Part shown: piece after piece, positions 22,413 through 34,607 of the stretch
How positions within the stretch are numbered: the first letter of the stretch is position 1
Layout of the letters: each line of letters begins with the position of its first letter
DNA from: Branchiostoma floridae
Lineage: Eukaryota; Chordata; Leptocardii; Amphioxiformes; Branchiostomatidae
Assembly (NCBI RefSeq): GCF_000003815.2
Contig: NC_049988.1
Coordinates: forward strand, 4,490,197-4,554,196
DNA length: 64,000 nucleotides
Direction: 5' to 3'
The notes under the pieces: generated by a model
What the model was told of the DNA's origin: nothing
The model's database searches: none
Seen by the model: the letters and a program-made list of their open reading frames with translations, nothing else
Program-made: the position numbers and the translations under genes

Positions 22413-22766
22413 CAGGCTTTTAGCTAGGATTTTATAATAGGGAGTCCAAACTTATTGGTGAGTCGCGAAAAGTGACTATTGTAGGGGGGTCTGGGGGCAT
22501 CCACCTTCCATGGGGCAGAGTTTTTGATGATTTTAAGTTAAAATAGTGCATTCTAAGGTATCCAAAGAGGCAAGAATACTGTTACAGACGTCACAGTAGA
22601 AGACTGTGACAACAGATGACCTGGTAGCATCCCTGGTCAATCAGAATTTCATGCATGTCAGAGGATTTTCTCCCCAGTATAGGGCGTCCAGGAGCATCAA
22701 ATTTCTTGTTATTCTAAGAAAAGTACGTCCAGATGACGCGTTGACGCATGCCTGGCTAAAAGCCTG
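22413..22766. mobile_element. hAT-like MITE with exact 8-bp duplication
   Basis: TTCTGTCC flanks both sides exactly (22405-22412, 22767-22774). The ends are CAGGCTTTTAGCTAGG and CCTGGCTAAAAGCCTG. The interior includes GGGGGTCTGGGGGCATCC, a word also present in the hAT-like element at 40801. An inverted relative lies at 48381. Confidence 0.88.
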
Positions 22767-22782
22767 TTCTGTCCCATTTTAC

Positions 22783-22839
22783 AGACTACAAATGACATAG
22801 GTGTCCCATTTCTGAGGACACCTATGTCATTTGTAGTCT
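22783..22839. repeat. Perfect 24-bp hairpin
   Basis: AGACTACAAATGACATAGGT plus GTCC pairs perfectly with 22816-22839 across a nine-base loop. It sits just outside the 8-bp duplication of the hAT-like MITE. It could be a young palindromic MITE or a folded RNA. Confidence 0.9.
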
Positions 22840-23039
22840 ACATAACACTGCAAGGTGTTATTTGAACTATGGTACGAGTGACCTCATTGTCCTAACATGC
22901 CTAGAAGGCATTTATTGCCTGTTTTTATCAGACATTTCTTTAGGAAACACAGTTGAGGACAAGAAAAGGCTTTTTACCCAACAAAACCAGTATAATGTAC
23001 ACTAGCATAGCATATAGTCATGGAATGTAGTTCCTAGCA

Positions 23040-23115
23040 CCTTTGTATTTTCCTTATTTACGTTTGTACCTGCAATTAGCCCTCGGGCAAGAACTTGCAA
23101 TAAACATATCATTAT
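23040..23115 (+). repeat. LINE 3' tail
   Basis: GCAATTAGCCCTCGGGCAAG, then AACTTGCAATAAAC, is the cleanest copy of the tail also found at 5090, 11180 and 16120. Confidence 0.65.
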
Positions 23116-23203
23116 TTTACTTGCTATTGAGATGAAATATGTCTCGGTGGAATGTAAGTGGAGTTTTTGCTGCCGCTTAGATTGAATGGTTGTAAGAATG
23201 CTA

Positions 23204-23422
23204 CAGTGTAAATGCATTAAAATTCGCAGGGATTTACAAACATTGTAACTTCGCGATAGCGGGAAAATGGCTTTTTGCGGTGGTTTTAAGTTTGCGGTAA
23301 CACCAGGCATTGTAGTCTCATACTGCCCTCGCAAAATGTTGGCGGTGGTTTTAAGTTTGTGTTGAAGTGGCCACCGCGAAAACGCGAACATTAAACCACC
23401 GCTAAAGTTTCTGTATTTACAG
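23204..23422. mobile_element. CGCGGTGG-type MITE, diverged
   Basis: TA-flanked with ends CAGTGTAAATGCATTAAA and TTTCTGTATTTACAG. The body contains TTTGCGGTGGTTTTAAG. More substitutions than the 2556 copy. Confidence 0.8.
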
Positions 23423-23782
23423 TATAAACATTCATAATTTCATTGGATGCCATAATACTGCCACATGAGAAATAATACATGAATTTTAAGAGATATGCCA
23501 ACGCAGCATCAGTTTTCCTGAGGTACATACACTTCAGATATTTCAGGTGTTCAGACAATCTTCAGAAGGCCTCAATAACAATGTGTTTTTTTTAATGTGG
23601 AACTATTATGACACCCAGCAAAATTGTGAGAGTTGATGTCTTGAAATTGTGGTGTTTTGTGTTACACTATGAAATATATGTGTAGTTTTTATTGAAGGTT
23701 TCAGGTTTTCGGTGTTTTAAATACTTGTGTTTTTTGTTTTAAAGATACAAAATGTAAAGTACATTGTATGCCATCTTTGTTA

Positions 23783-23990
23783 CTGTAAATGCATCTACAC
23801 ATGTAAGTTTGCAGGATTTAATTTCGTGGTAGCAGGAAAAAGGACTTTTTGCGGTGGTTTCGCGGTTACACCATGCACTGTAGTCTCTTACTGCCATGGA
23901 AAATGTTCGCGGTGGTTTTAAGTTTGTGGTGAAGCGGCCACCGCGAAAACCGTGAAGATTAAACCACCGCGAAAGTTTCTGCAGTTACAG
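23783..23990. mobile_element. CGCGGTGG-type MITE, complete
   Basis: TA-flanked, ends CTGTAAATGCATCTACAC and TTTCTGCAGTTACAG, 208 bp, in the same orientation as the copy at 23204. Confidence 0.84.
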
Positions 23991-23994
23991 TATC

Positions 23995-24602
23995 ATCTGG
24001 GTGGGCTGTACCATTTATTGTCCTCGGGGGGTGGTGACATTTTCACTTAGCATAAAACATTTAACAGTACTGAGCTTATAGTCTAACCAAGGACAGTTTA
24101 TTCTAGAACATTAGGCTAGTATAAAGATTATAATACTTGATTTATGACAAGAAGTCTTCATTGTAAAGATTGTCCTTGTCCTAATGTAGCCTTTTTTCAA
24201 TGCCACCCTAATATTGATGGGGGGGGGGGGGGGGCTCTAGGTGTTGACCCAGAAATGTTGTTTCCTGTATATGGTATTTCAACATGACTAACTTTTGTTT
24301 TGAAGTTTTTTTTTTACGTAGACAGGAAGTTGTTGTGTACCTCCTTCTGACTCTGAGATATTGTGTCCGCGAGTAAGATAACATTTCTATTTGTAACCCC
24401 AAAAGAAAAATGATAACTTTCTATTCATAAATCAAGAAGAATAACTGAAACACAGTGATACGTAACTTCACGAAAGGGAAGTTCAGTTGGCTTCACATCT
24501 TTGGAAGATTGAAGGTCAGATAAACCAATATTACCTTTAATTGTTTTCAAAGTTGAAAGGAAGTGGACAAAAATCAAACTTCTTTGATCAACTAGCTGGT
24601 GC
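23995..24602. other. Unassigned stretch with poly-G run
   Basis: About 18 G at 24215-24233. Nothing else recognised. Confidence 0.5.
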
Positions 24603-24745
24603 AATGGACCAATGGTCAAGTGGGTAGAGGGTTTGTCTCGTAGTCAGAATGCCGTTCGTTCGATCCCCGTCCCTAGTCATACCAAACCAAAGGCTTTAAA
24701 AATGGTACATGCTGCTTTCTTGACTCAGCAATTTTGGAAGACGTT
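24603..24745 (+). repeat. tRNA-derived SINE with intact A and B boxes
   Basis: TGGTCAAGTGG (24613-24623) fits the A box exactly and GTTCGATCC (24657-24665) the B box, at tRNA-like spacing. A non-tRNA body with AAGGCTTTAAAAATGGTAC follows. This is the best-preserved pol III promoter in the window. Confidence 0.7.
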
Positions 24746-24903
24746 TATATTGAATTGAAGAATTTGAAATTCCTTATTCTCAGCAGGTTTTGACCCGTGT
24801 ATTAATTAGTTAAGTTTTTGTCAAACTTGTAGTGAATACATGTATATATACAAATGTTTTTGCTTTTGCTTATTTCACCTAGTTTGAACTGTATTTTGTA
24901 ATA

Positions 24904-25111
24904 TTGTAAATGCAGAAACTTTCACGTTGGTTTAATGTTTGCGGTTTTCGCGGTGGCCGTTTTACTGCAAACTTAAAATTACCGCGAATATTTTTCCATG
25001 GCAGTAAGAGACTACAGTGCGTGGTGCTACCGCGAATTTGATACCACCGCGAAATGTCCTTTTTACAGCTACGGCAAAATTAAATCCCCGCAAACTTGAA
25101 TACATTTACAG
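24904..25111. mobile_element. CGCGGTGG-type MITE, inverted orientation
   Basis: It starts TGTAAATGCAGAAACTTTC and ends GAATACATTTACAG, the reverse of the 23204 and 23783 copies. 208 bp, TA-flanked. Confidence 0.82.
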
Positions 25112-25605
25112 TAATTTAGAATGATTTGTCACAGGTGTGTCCCAGTGTTTTATTTCCTAGAAGCATTGGGTGGGTCGTCGTAAATCATTGCCGTAATTAC
25201 GATGAATAATTAATGATAAGTTGTAAAACATTGTTGTCTAGCAATTAAGTATGCCATCAAGTACCTGTGTTTTGTGTGTAGATAGCGATACTGTATTTAC
25301 AGTGAAATTGTCTGGAAATCCTGAATTTGTAAGTTTTTTTTTTGTTATAAAAACAAGAGGGCAACATGGCAAAGGAAAATGTTTGTGGGACCTTGTACCA
25401 TTTTTTTACGAAATGAAAGTACTATTTGTTGGCTTTGTGAATTTTGTTGGCCTTGTTACTTGCATGAAAAATGGAGGTATACAAAAAGTATACTTTTTAT
25501 TTTTGGCTTGTTCAAAAGAATGGATTTTCATACATGCAATTCATTCAAAAAGTAATTTTTGTAGAGAAGAGTATGATTTAAAATAGATAATGCTAATTAT
25601 AGCCT
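25112..25605. other. Unassigned stretch with a 111-codon open frame
   Basis: The plus-strand frame 25251-25586 is Phe/Val/Lys-rich with no recognised motif and low-GC codons. I regard it as chance in AT-rich DNA. Confidence 0.45.
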
Positions 25606-26552
25606 TACTCTCACCTCTCAAATAAACGTACCGGTACGTTTATTTTTTTCCGCCTCAAAATCCACCCGGTACGTCCTTATTTTAGACGGTACGTTTATTT
25701 TTTTTTTCAAATTGGGGCTTTCTTTACTAACCAGGGACCCCAAAAATATTGAAAGTTTGGTATTTTCTGCCCATATTTCCGCTGTATTTTTGCTTAATAT
25801 TCACTATTTTTCGGACGAGGCATCACGGATTTCCCTGCCGCTAGCTCTATGACCCAAACATAACTAGGGATGCGTACCGGTACGCAGGACCAGTTCTGGA
25901 CTTGCAAAAACGTTTCGGTTCAGGTCCCAAAATACCGGAACACAAGTGATTCGGCACTGGACTCGTAAAAAAATATATCCTTTTCGTTTTAGACCATCTT
26001 TAACCTTCCAAAAATCTTGAAATGTTGCGCTGAACAAAGACGAAAACATCGAGGTCACATGCTACACACACAGTCGCTTACTTCCGTAAATTCTCTATCA
26101 AAACACAGAAATTAACCACCAACCAAACAAATTAAAAAGTTACAGTACCGACTACGTTTATGGTCCGGTCTGAACGCGATTTAATCGCGTGCAAAAGTCG
26201 TGCAAGTCGCGATTACATCTCGTGTAAATCGCGATTAAAACTCGTGCAATTCTCGGGTAAAACGCGATTAGATATGTGTGTACCCGCGTCTGATATGCAT
26301 GAAATCACGTCTAACCGCTTTTAGACGATCAATGAATAGATTTCAGACACGCCTCTTCTTTTCATAAACATTTTCTAGACACGCCCGTGCCGTCCAAAGT
26401 TCGGGGTTTGGCAGAAATCGGCTTCTTTTCATATGCAGACCCCCGCGCGGAGGGCGGAGAACGTATCACGCCCAATTTCCCAATTTGTTTCTGAACTAAC
26501 GCATAACCTCGCAGTCTAGAACGCACCCGCGCCGCTCCCAACCACGATATTT

Positions 26553-27240
26553 CTAGAAGATTTGCTGCAATTTTGAGGAACCGACTGTTCCGCACATGTT
26601 TAAATCTGATACGTGAAAATTAAAGAAAAACAAATAAATTTCCACAAAAGTGTCTTTTTCTTAAGCAGAATATGGCAAAGTATGCTTTTACTGAACCCCG
26701 ATCTTTCGGCGCTGCCGTGGCTAGCGCCAGGGTCACGTACCGGAACAAATCATTCCGAAGATTTGCTACAATTTTGAGAAACCGACTGTTCCGCACATGT
26801 TTAAATTTGATACGTGAAAATTAAAGAATAAGAAATAAATTTCCACAAAGGTGTCTTTTTCTTAAGCAGAATATATGGCAAAGTATGCTTTTACTGGACC
26901 CCGATCTTTCGGCACTGCCGTGGCTAGCGCCAGGGTCACGTACCGGAAAAAATCCTTCCGAAGATACAAAATGTATGGTGCGACCTCGCACCCGCGCCGC
27001 TACCTAACCTACCACGTTCTTTCTCGGAAGATTTGCTACAATTTTGAGGAACCGACTGTGTAGTGCAAGTTTGAATCTTATACGTACATGACAAGAAAAC
27101 ATCAAATAAATTGTTTTTTTCCCAAGAATGGCAAGATGTGTTTTTCTAAATCAGAAAACATGGAGTAAATTCTGCTTCTGTCTGACCATGCGTGACGAGG
27201 ACGGCCCGCTACCGCGGCCAGTGTCAGGACCACCCGAAAA
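26553..27240. repeat. Internal tandem duplications of the inner element
   Basis: TTGCTACAATTTTGAGGAAC-like and CCCCGATCTTTCGGC-like blocks occur two to three times at 200-270 base spacing. All lie inside the inner element. Confidence 0.8.
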
Positions 27241-28849
27241 AAACCTACCGACTCTATGTTGAATTATTTGTGTCCTATTTCTGTTGTTGCATTATTTGTA
27301 CGCTGGTGTAGCGATATCAAATTCGCCCACACTACACGATACTTGCCACTGTAAATAGCTACAATAGTCTGTGTTTGCATTTCTTATCTATCGATGAAAG
27401 TGAAGACAAGTTAATCATGTTCCGAACTGATAGGTAAGTACACTAGTCTTTCAGTTTCAGAATGAACAACAAGGAATGTCCAGTGCGACCAGTGTAGTCG
27501 TACAAAATCCTGGCGGTCTCACTACCAAGTAAACAGGCTTCGACCGGCAGATACTACATGTAAGTATCTACATCCGAACTTCAAGCGCCGCCCCGCCTCC
27601 GGTGGAACGTGACCTGTTTATAAATATTCCAACCTTCCTAAAGTTCGCCACGACGCGACTACTAGCATATCATATTACATTTAGACGTGTACACGGTTTG
27701 TGTGGGGTCCAGAACGTGGGACAGGTTGTGGAAGATTGGGTTATTTGAGCGCAAATATGAAACTTATATCGTTGCGATAAAATCAACAGCTGTTTTTTTT
27801 TGATTGTTTAGTGTGTGTAAGTACACGATTGACGTAACTGTTACGGTGCTGGTAAACTTGTAGAAAAATTACATTGTAAACCTCCAGAATTTGGTCTGGT
27901 CTGGTCTCACGTGCTGCTCAATTTGATTGACACATGCACGGTAAGGAGCGGCTTCTTTGAAAGTATGTTCCCACAGAAGAAGGCCACGTTGACTGTTGCA
28001 ATATTCTGCGTTTATTTTCTACTCCGATCTAGCCCCGTGTTTAATATGTGGTTATTTTTTCTTGGTTTATCCAAGGGGGTTTTATCAACCTACTTGATTT
28101 ATCTAACTTTGTTTTATTTGTATTATTGACAATTTCTAGAGCAGATCTAGACTAATTAAAATACTTCGTAGACTGCACACGCAGCGGTAGCGTACGTCAT
28201 ATTTGAACTTTGTGGCAATGTCGCAGGGGTGGATGATCTATAAATTCTGTATTCCAAATTTTATAATTCATTTCCCAACTGGTTCATATTAAAGGAGCCA
28301 CGACCAATGAATTAAGAATGTTTTTAAATGTTTAAGTGTATAAAATTTCTTTATTAATTAAAGTTTGTACACGGACATATTCATATTCACGGACAACCTA
28401 CCGTTTTTCCAACATTCGGAACAGATGATGACGATCCGACTGGTGTAGAAGCTGCCGAATGATGATCGATAACATCGGTAGTAAACTTACCTTTCATGTT
28501 CCAAAGGCAATGATATATCGTGTTTACCTATTTCATTGGTCAAATCCCTCTTCGTAGTATCCCGACCAGCTAAATTTATATATCTATATGTTGCTGAAAA
28601 ACAACCGTAAACGTATAGGCCCTTTTAGTAAAAGAGTGAACCTCTTTGAACAGCGCATAACAGTTGTAGATAAACTGACTAAAAACATGTTCATTTTAGA
28701 AACGTAAAATACTAGAAGTAGAAGTAATGTTAGTAACGCTAACGCAACTTTTAACTGAATCAATGACAGGTTAGAAAAACTTGATCACATACTCAACAAG
28801 AAAACCAATAACTGATGAAGAAATTTTCGGCAAAATAACAATTGTCTGT

Positions 28850-29350
28850 GTCGAACCAAGACGTATGCCCCTTGAATATGGTTGCGTGGGTCCACTGCCC
28901 GACGACCAGGAACGTCCGAGGCGGTCAGGAACATAACAGGTAGGTCTTGTTGGTCGAGTTGCAACCATGACGATCAGCTGTATGTCCAGGAAACCGGCGG
29001 ATAGAAATCCGAATCCTACTTTCCTAGCCTAGAAAATTAGCTACCGATATCTAACTACATAGTAGAAGTTATGTTAGTTACACCAACACAACATTGTTAG
29101 AACAGGTACATGTTTGTTTGAACAGATACGCAGACAAAACAAGATTAACAAAAAGATTTAAAAAACACATAAAGTAGAATGTATGCCCTGGAGTATGGTT
29201 GCGTCGGTCGACTGCTCGACGACCAGGATCGTACGATGGCTGTGTTCCGACCCAAGAGCTCCGTCAGGAACAGGTAAGTCTTGTTTGTCGAGTTTGTAAC
29301 CATGACGATCAGCAGGCGGATGGAAACCTGAATCCTACTTTCCTAGTCTA
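28850..29350. repeat. Second internal duplication of the inner element
   Basis: Blocks around TATGGTTGCGT and CGACGACCAGGA occur at 28876 and 29195, about 320 bases apart, both followed by CTACTTTCCTAG...AAAATTAGCT. Confidence 0.75.
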
Positions 29351-29579
29351 GAAAATTAGCTGCCGATGCCGAACCAAGGAGTATCAACGTTCCTAGAAAT
29401 ATTAAGTTATGACCAAACACAATATCCTTTATTCATATTTAAATACATGCAAAACGGTCAATTTATGCGTATAAATACTAGTAGTCCATTCATGTCAGTG
29501 TATAGTCTTCAACCCAGCAATTCCGTTTATATTAGATGACGATCGTGTTTATGCTGTCAGTCCTTTGTGGGTCCAAAAG

Positions 29580-30650
29580 ATTCGAACTTGTATTATTTTA
29601 TCATATACCTTCCACGAAAATTAGACGAAAGTAGCCCGCCTAAAAATGTAAATAGGAGACAATTTTTGCCGGCAACCCGCTCGGTTGCCGTTACGACTTT
29701 TGTAGTATGCCGTAAAAAAAATACCACCTTCTTCAAGTTGGAAATGATTATCGACAGACTGTTCACAGAATTCTTACTCAGCGATGTGAGAATGATCGAT
29801 GCCGGAAAAGTCCCTCCGATGTTTTGCAAAATTATCTATGCCTTGCGGACGACGCTGGCCGAGCAGTAACGTGTTAAATTTTATCAAAGAATGCACATTT
29901 CGTGATAAATGATTTAAAAAAACACAACAAAGCGTTAGTTCTACGCTTCTTCTTGTTGTTACCACTTTGTCAGCGCCGCTTCTGGCTGTGATTGGAGGGA
30001 AGTTGATTGGATTTATCTCATAATCAGGCAGGCGCTACTTCAGAGGGCTACCGCCGGAGCTGTCGCCATGGTAACCGCACGTCCAGTTGCATTTCCCACG
30101 CGCGTCTAGTTCTTCCCAACTCTCTGCCGTGACGTACAGTACAGCTTATACACATAATTTTCGGTGGAATGTAACGCCGTATTTTACGGGGAAATGTGGC
30201 GAATCGAACTTGTATCTCTTTTTGCTGGCCTTCCACTAAAATTATACGAAGATAACCCGCCAAAAACTGTAAGTAGGAGACTATATTCGCCGACAACCCG
30301 CTTGTTTCGACGGTTGACATCATCGTCTTCCCTTTGAGGCTTACGAAAAAGCTTAGCCGTGAAGACTATTTTCTTTTGCGTAGTTCGGGTTGCTTTCTGG
30401 ATTCATCATTGACATTTATTTTATATCAGAAAATATCTATCGGGAGACTGTTTTCTTATCACAATTTCCATACCCAGCGTTGTGAACATGATCGCTGTTG
30501 GCAATTTTCCTCCGATGTTTTGCAAATCCGTACCCTTTGGACGGTGTTGGATGACGAGCAGTAACGTGTACACGCCTGTTCAAATTTATCGAGAAATGCA
30601 CATTTCGTGATAAATAAAAAAGCAACAACACAACACCAGCAAAATGAAAA
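29580..30650. repeat. Third internal duplication of the inner element
   Basis: TTCGAACTTGTAT...CCTTCCAC, GGAGACAATTTTTGCCGG-like and CGATGTTTTGCAAA blocks repeat about 600-700 bases apart. RFX-like GTCGCCATGGTAAC lies between them at 30062-30075. Confidence 0.7.
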
Positions 30651-31880
30651 GTTACTAATCAAGATATAGTATAGAAATTTAACTCAGTCTGAGCAATCGG
30701 TACCAGGAGAGAATGTCGATATATTAATTTGCTGACTGTGAACTTCTTTTACGATCTTAGCTAAAAAGCGTCAGCGGTCCTCGGACAATATTGCCGACAC
30801 CCGCGGCGCTGTCCAGCCCCTGTATTATTCACCAATTATCAACAAATACGTGAAATTGACGACTTACAAGTATCATGCAAATTTACAAAAGTAAACACTG
30901 CTCATTAACGAACAAAATATTTCGTCGGTGAAATGCCCGACCAAGGGGCGGGGCAGTCGGAACAAAGCCTTTTGTTTTGAGTCGGCGGGGTGCCGGGAGT
31001 AAACGCGTTTACAAACGACACGAGATTTTTAATTAGATAGCTACAGCTCATTAGCGCACGCGATTCAATCGCGTTCAAATCGCGACTTGCACGACTTTTA
31101 ATCGCGATTTGCACGACTTTTAATCGAGATTAAATCGCGTGTAAACCGCGTGGGACCGGACCATAAACGTAGTCGGTACTGTACCAATACTTTTCCACTA
31201 TTTTTCACCCGTAGTCAACTTGTTTTAATGTTCCAGCAACGAAAAAATCATTCCAAAACAAAGCATAGCGTTCAATCGGCTCGAAAAGATCCGCCATGTT
31301 GGATTCATCAACTCACGCCGAATCTCGCGGTAATGCGCGAGAGAATCATATATTTTCTGCAGTACCGGTGTGTCTCGATAGGGGGCAGTGTCTATGACCT
31401 TGGTTTCTGCAACATTGAAAATAGTGGTGAATAAGGTATTCTAAGTTGGAATGTTTCTTCAAAATGTTATTTATAACAATAATAAAATAAACTTCTTTTT
31501 TTATTTCTTCAATTTTTATTTTCATTCATTTTTTTACTTTTATTTTAATCTTTGTTGATGGTGTGACACTCAGATAAAGAAAATATGTGCAATAACATAG
31601 GAATTATTCTGTTCATTATTTATACAATTAACTGATATGGTAATAAAAAAAATGAAAAATAAAAAATAACTGATATGGTACTGACGCATAAATAAATAAA
31701 AAGAGCCTACCTGCTTACCATCTTCTCTTGGACTGAAGTAGCATGGGCACAGTTTACATGTCAATTTGGTATTTTTCCGGGGGGTACTTTTATTCCAGGG
31801 GGTACTTTTATTAGATTTTGAAGATTTGTCCGGGGGGTACTTTTATTCCAGGGGGTACTTCTATTTGAGAGGTGAGAGTA

Positions 31881-34147
31881 TTTGTATCTTCAATTAAAAA
31901 AAATACAAAGGTTCAAAATTATTTCATGGAGGTATGAGGTCTCCGAACTCTTGTTGGATTTTGTCTTTTTACTTAGGGTATTTTTTATCATTAGATATAC
32001 TGAATGAATGACTGTTCTCATAAGTCCAGAACTTTGTTGTTTTTGCCTAAGCTCTTGTACATGTTGTAACCATAACTGTTTGTGTTGTCTGTTGGGGCAG
32101 AGATACCTCAGTCTTCGTTTTACAAGTTTGAAGCCCTGTGAGGTCAAGGTCATTTGTGACGTTTCTCTAAGTGGCTCTTTGTCACGTTGAGGTTTCAGTC
32201 GCCAGACACCACGGCTAATCGGGGACTTTTCCTTTGTTTGTCTGCGGAGTTAACAGTCAAGGTGGGTTTGTGTTTTTGTTTGCGATATTTGAAGCCATGA
32301 CGTGTTGTTTCTTTCCAAGACAGATTGATATAATTTATGTTTTTTGTAAAGTGAGAGCAGTAGAACTGACGTGGTTGCAAATGTGGCGTGACAAGTTAGC
32401 CCAATGGTTGTCTTTTATAAGTTATACCCATTTGTGTTAATGGGTAGGCATTCCATGGTAGAAATGGCCAGACCGGTTGGGTTTCGACCCGTTGGTTGAT
32501 AGAATTACAACAGTTTCCCACAGAAAATACATGGACGGTTGAATTATGTGAACCAAACTTTAGGAGAGTTCATTTGCATTGGTAATGTCTGTTGCTATAA
32601 GGGAATTTGTATCTTACATACTGTATACATGGACATAATTTGTACTTATGTGGTACAGTAACTGTTACTGTATAGAACACATCTCTCTCTTTATACGTAC
32701 TTTATATGGGTATACTGTATAACTTATGTACAGTATATTTCTACATGCTTTCTTGAGTTCAGGGTAAGGTCCATATATATACACTTGGAATGTTTATAAA
32801 AATGTTAGATTTGGAAACCATAGGTTGGGGGGGGGGCATTTTCTTACTTGGAGCATTGTAAAAGTATATATACACTTTCTTGTGTGGCGAAAGGACAATT
32901 AGGTCCCTGCAAAGTCCACTAAAGTTGGTCTGTTTTAGAACAAAAAATTTGAGAAAGCATGGGGGAGGGGGACATTGGAAGGGAGGGCAAGACAATCCTA
33001 CTAGTTCCTGCTGGTAAGTTTGCCAATGTTTTGAGGCTGATGAAATACTGCATATCAGTTTGGCCCATCTTATCGGCCCTGGTATGTTTAGTATACACCC
33101 AACATAAATCAATAACGGCAATATGTTTATGTTTACATCATACATGTATGTCATTCTAACTGACAGTTGGTCATTGATCTATGACAGTTGAAGGATTTGA
33201 ACTTTCAAATTTGAACCTATTTCCCTACATTTCACGTTTGTATCAAGTGAAACATTTTAGCTATAAATGTGATAATGTTATTCTTCTAGTTGTATGGTTA
33301 GATCAAGTAATTAATATTAGATCAATGTTGATAACTATATTTTGTTATTTCCAAAATGCAGCTTTTCCTTATCTTTTAATGATAGCCAAAGGCAGGTTGG
33401 GCAGCTTTGGATTTGTTTACATGTAAATAGAATTAATACTACAGCCTTAAGTGACAAGATATCATAAATTTATTCAAATCTGATATTCTTATGAGTTCGA
33501 ATAGAATAAAATAAGATAGATTAAAATACCTAGTGGAATCATAAGATTATCATTGTGATACATGGATATTTAGTTTTGAAAATGTTTGTTTCCAAATTCA
33601 AGACTTTTAATGAGTGTTAGAGGCATTGTGATGTTTGTGTTCTTGCAAGTTTTGAGTAATCATGTTTTTTGTGTAAAACTTTTAGATATCATTTGATACA
33701 AGTAGCTATTTGACTATTTTGAGACCAGACATCCTTCCTTCAAAGATTTTAAGGTCAAAGGTAACTTGTAGGAGTTTCTGCCTGAGTCTTCAGGAATTTG
33801 ACTTTGGTCCAAACCCCAAACCCTTTCTTGGAACTGTTCAGAAAATGCAGGTATTTAAGTCAAGCTTGTTCGTTCAAAGGTTTATGTATTGTGGCTTTCC
33901 TAAAATCTTTGGAAAGACAACACTGCCACAAACATTTCAAGATTCTCAGTCCTTTTTTCTTAGAATGATAAACATACTACATTGAATATATGTATTTTGC
34001 ATGTATCTTTTAGTTTATGTGTGAAACTGCTGAGAATAGTGTTGTAGTGTCTGGTAATTCAACTGAAATATTAAGTAAAAAGGAAAAAAAAGGTGGGAAA
34101 AAACACCATCGTTTACCGATTTGATTTCAGTTAGGCCTTATGAAAAT
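31881..34147. other. 2.3 kb unassigned AT-rich stretch
   Basis: No gene or mobile element recognised. Short frames (under 135 codons) lack coding bias. A G run lies near 32827. Confidence 0.5.
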
Positions 34148-34152
34148 ACAGA

Positions 34153-34467
34153 GCAGGGCTCGAAATACTTTTTTCTGCATACCTGCACTGGTGCAGCCGT
34201 GCAGGTAACATTGGAAATTACCTGCACCATACAAATTTTACCTGCACCACTCTGAATTTAGATAGTATGGATCATACTAAAATTGTTCAGGAACCATTGA
34301 TATCTTTTCTTTTATACTTTATAGGCAGTAACAGTCAATAGCAATGCAGCTAAATATTGGACATTTATGTATAAAACCCAGTACATGGAACCAGTGCAGG
34401 TTAGGTGCAGGTAGACACCAGAAATACCTGCACTATCCTGCATAAGCAGGTGGTATTTCGAGCCCTG
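34153..34467 (+). mobile_element. CAGGGCTCGAAATA MITE, ACCTGCAC subfamily, copy 3
   Basis: Exact 5-bp duplication CAGAG (34148-34152, 34468-34472). The ends are CAGGGCTCGAAATACTTTTT and GTATTTCGAGCCCTG. 315 bp. Confidence 0.9.
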
Positions 34468-34607
34468 CAGAGGAACCAGAATTATTATGTTTGGAAGGCA
34501 GTCAAAGGTTGCAACCCCGATTTCTTGGAAATTTGTAGAAGCGTGACTGGCATTAGTCGCCAGGAATGGGGAATGTTTCCTTTAGATTTGAGAACAAGAC
34601 AGTCTTA

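Larger units (their letters stand above)
26143..31181. mobile_element. Inner 5.04 kb element with CAGTACCGACTACG ends
   Basis: The ends CAGTACCGACTACGTTTATG and its inverse are flanked by TA. Removing the insert and one TA restores the sequence of the sister copy near 47164 exactly. The termini contain arrays of CGCGATT/AATCGCG and CGTGCA words over about 120 bases. The interior holds three internal duplications (26553-27240, 28850-29350, 29580-30650). No frame exceeds 100 codons. The TA target and CAGT start resemble Tc1/mariner-type or related elements, but the family is unassigned. Confidence 0.85.
25608..31878 (+). mobile_element. Composite: 1.23 kb outer element carrying a 5.04 kb inner element
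   Basis: The outer ends are CTCTCACCTCTCAAAT and its exact inverse, with TA on both sides. Just inside them are CGTACCGGTACG words at the left and repeated GGGGGTACTTTTATT words at the right. The same outer element without the insert lies inverted at 46465-47697. Neither carries a transposase frame. A 64-codon frame near the left end is kept in both copies with four differences, which may reflect recent copying and not function. Confidence 0.88.

Noticed and set aside
22783-22839. Calling the hairpin a microRNA
   Set aside because: Perfect pairing with a nine-base loop does not by itself show processing, and its mature sequence is not one I know.
24603-24745. Functional tRNA gene
   Set aside because: A and B boxes are intact, but the acceptor and anticodon stems do not pair and a SINE body follows.
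25864-26058. 64-codon frame also present at 47248-47442 with four differences
   Set aside because: Conservation is explained by both being copies of one transposon; there is no recognised domain or start context.
29567-29869. 100-codon frame in the inner transposon as a gene
   Set aside because: Its duplicated counterpart near 30200-30560 does not keep the frame, and no motif is visible.
31150-31434. 94-codon frame with a partner at 46907-47119
   Set aside because: Same explanation: shared outer element sequence, and the frame crosses the inner element boundary in one copy.
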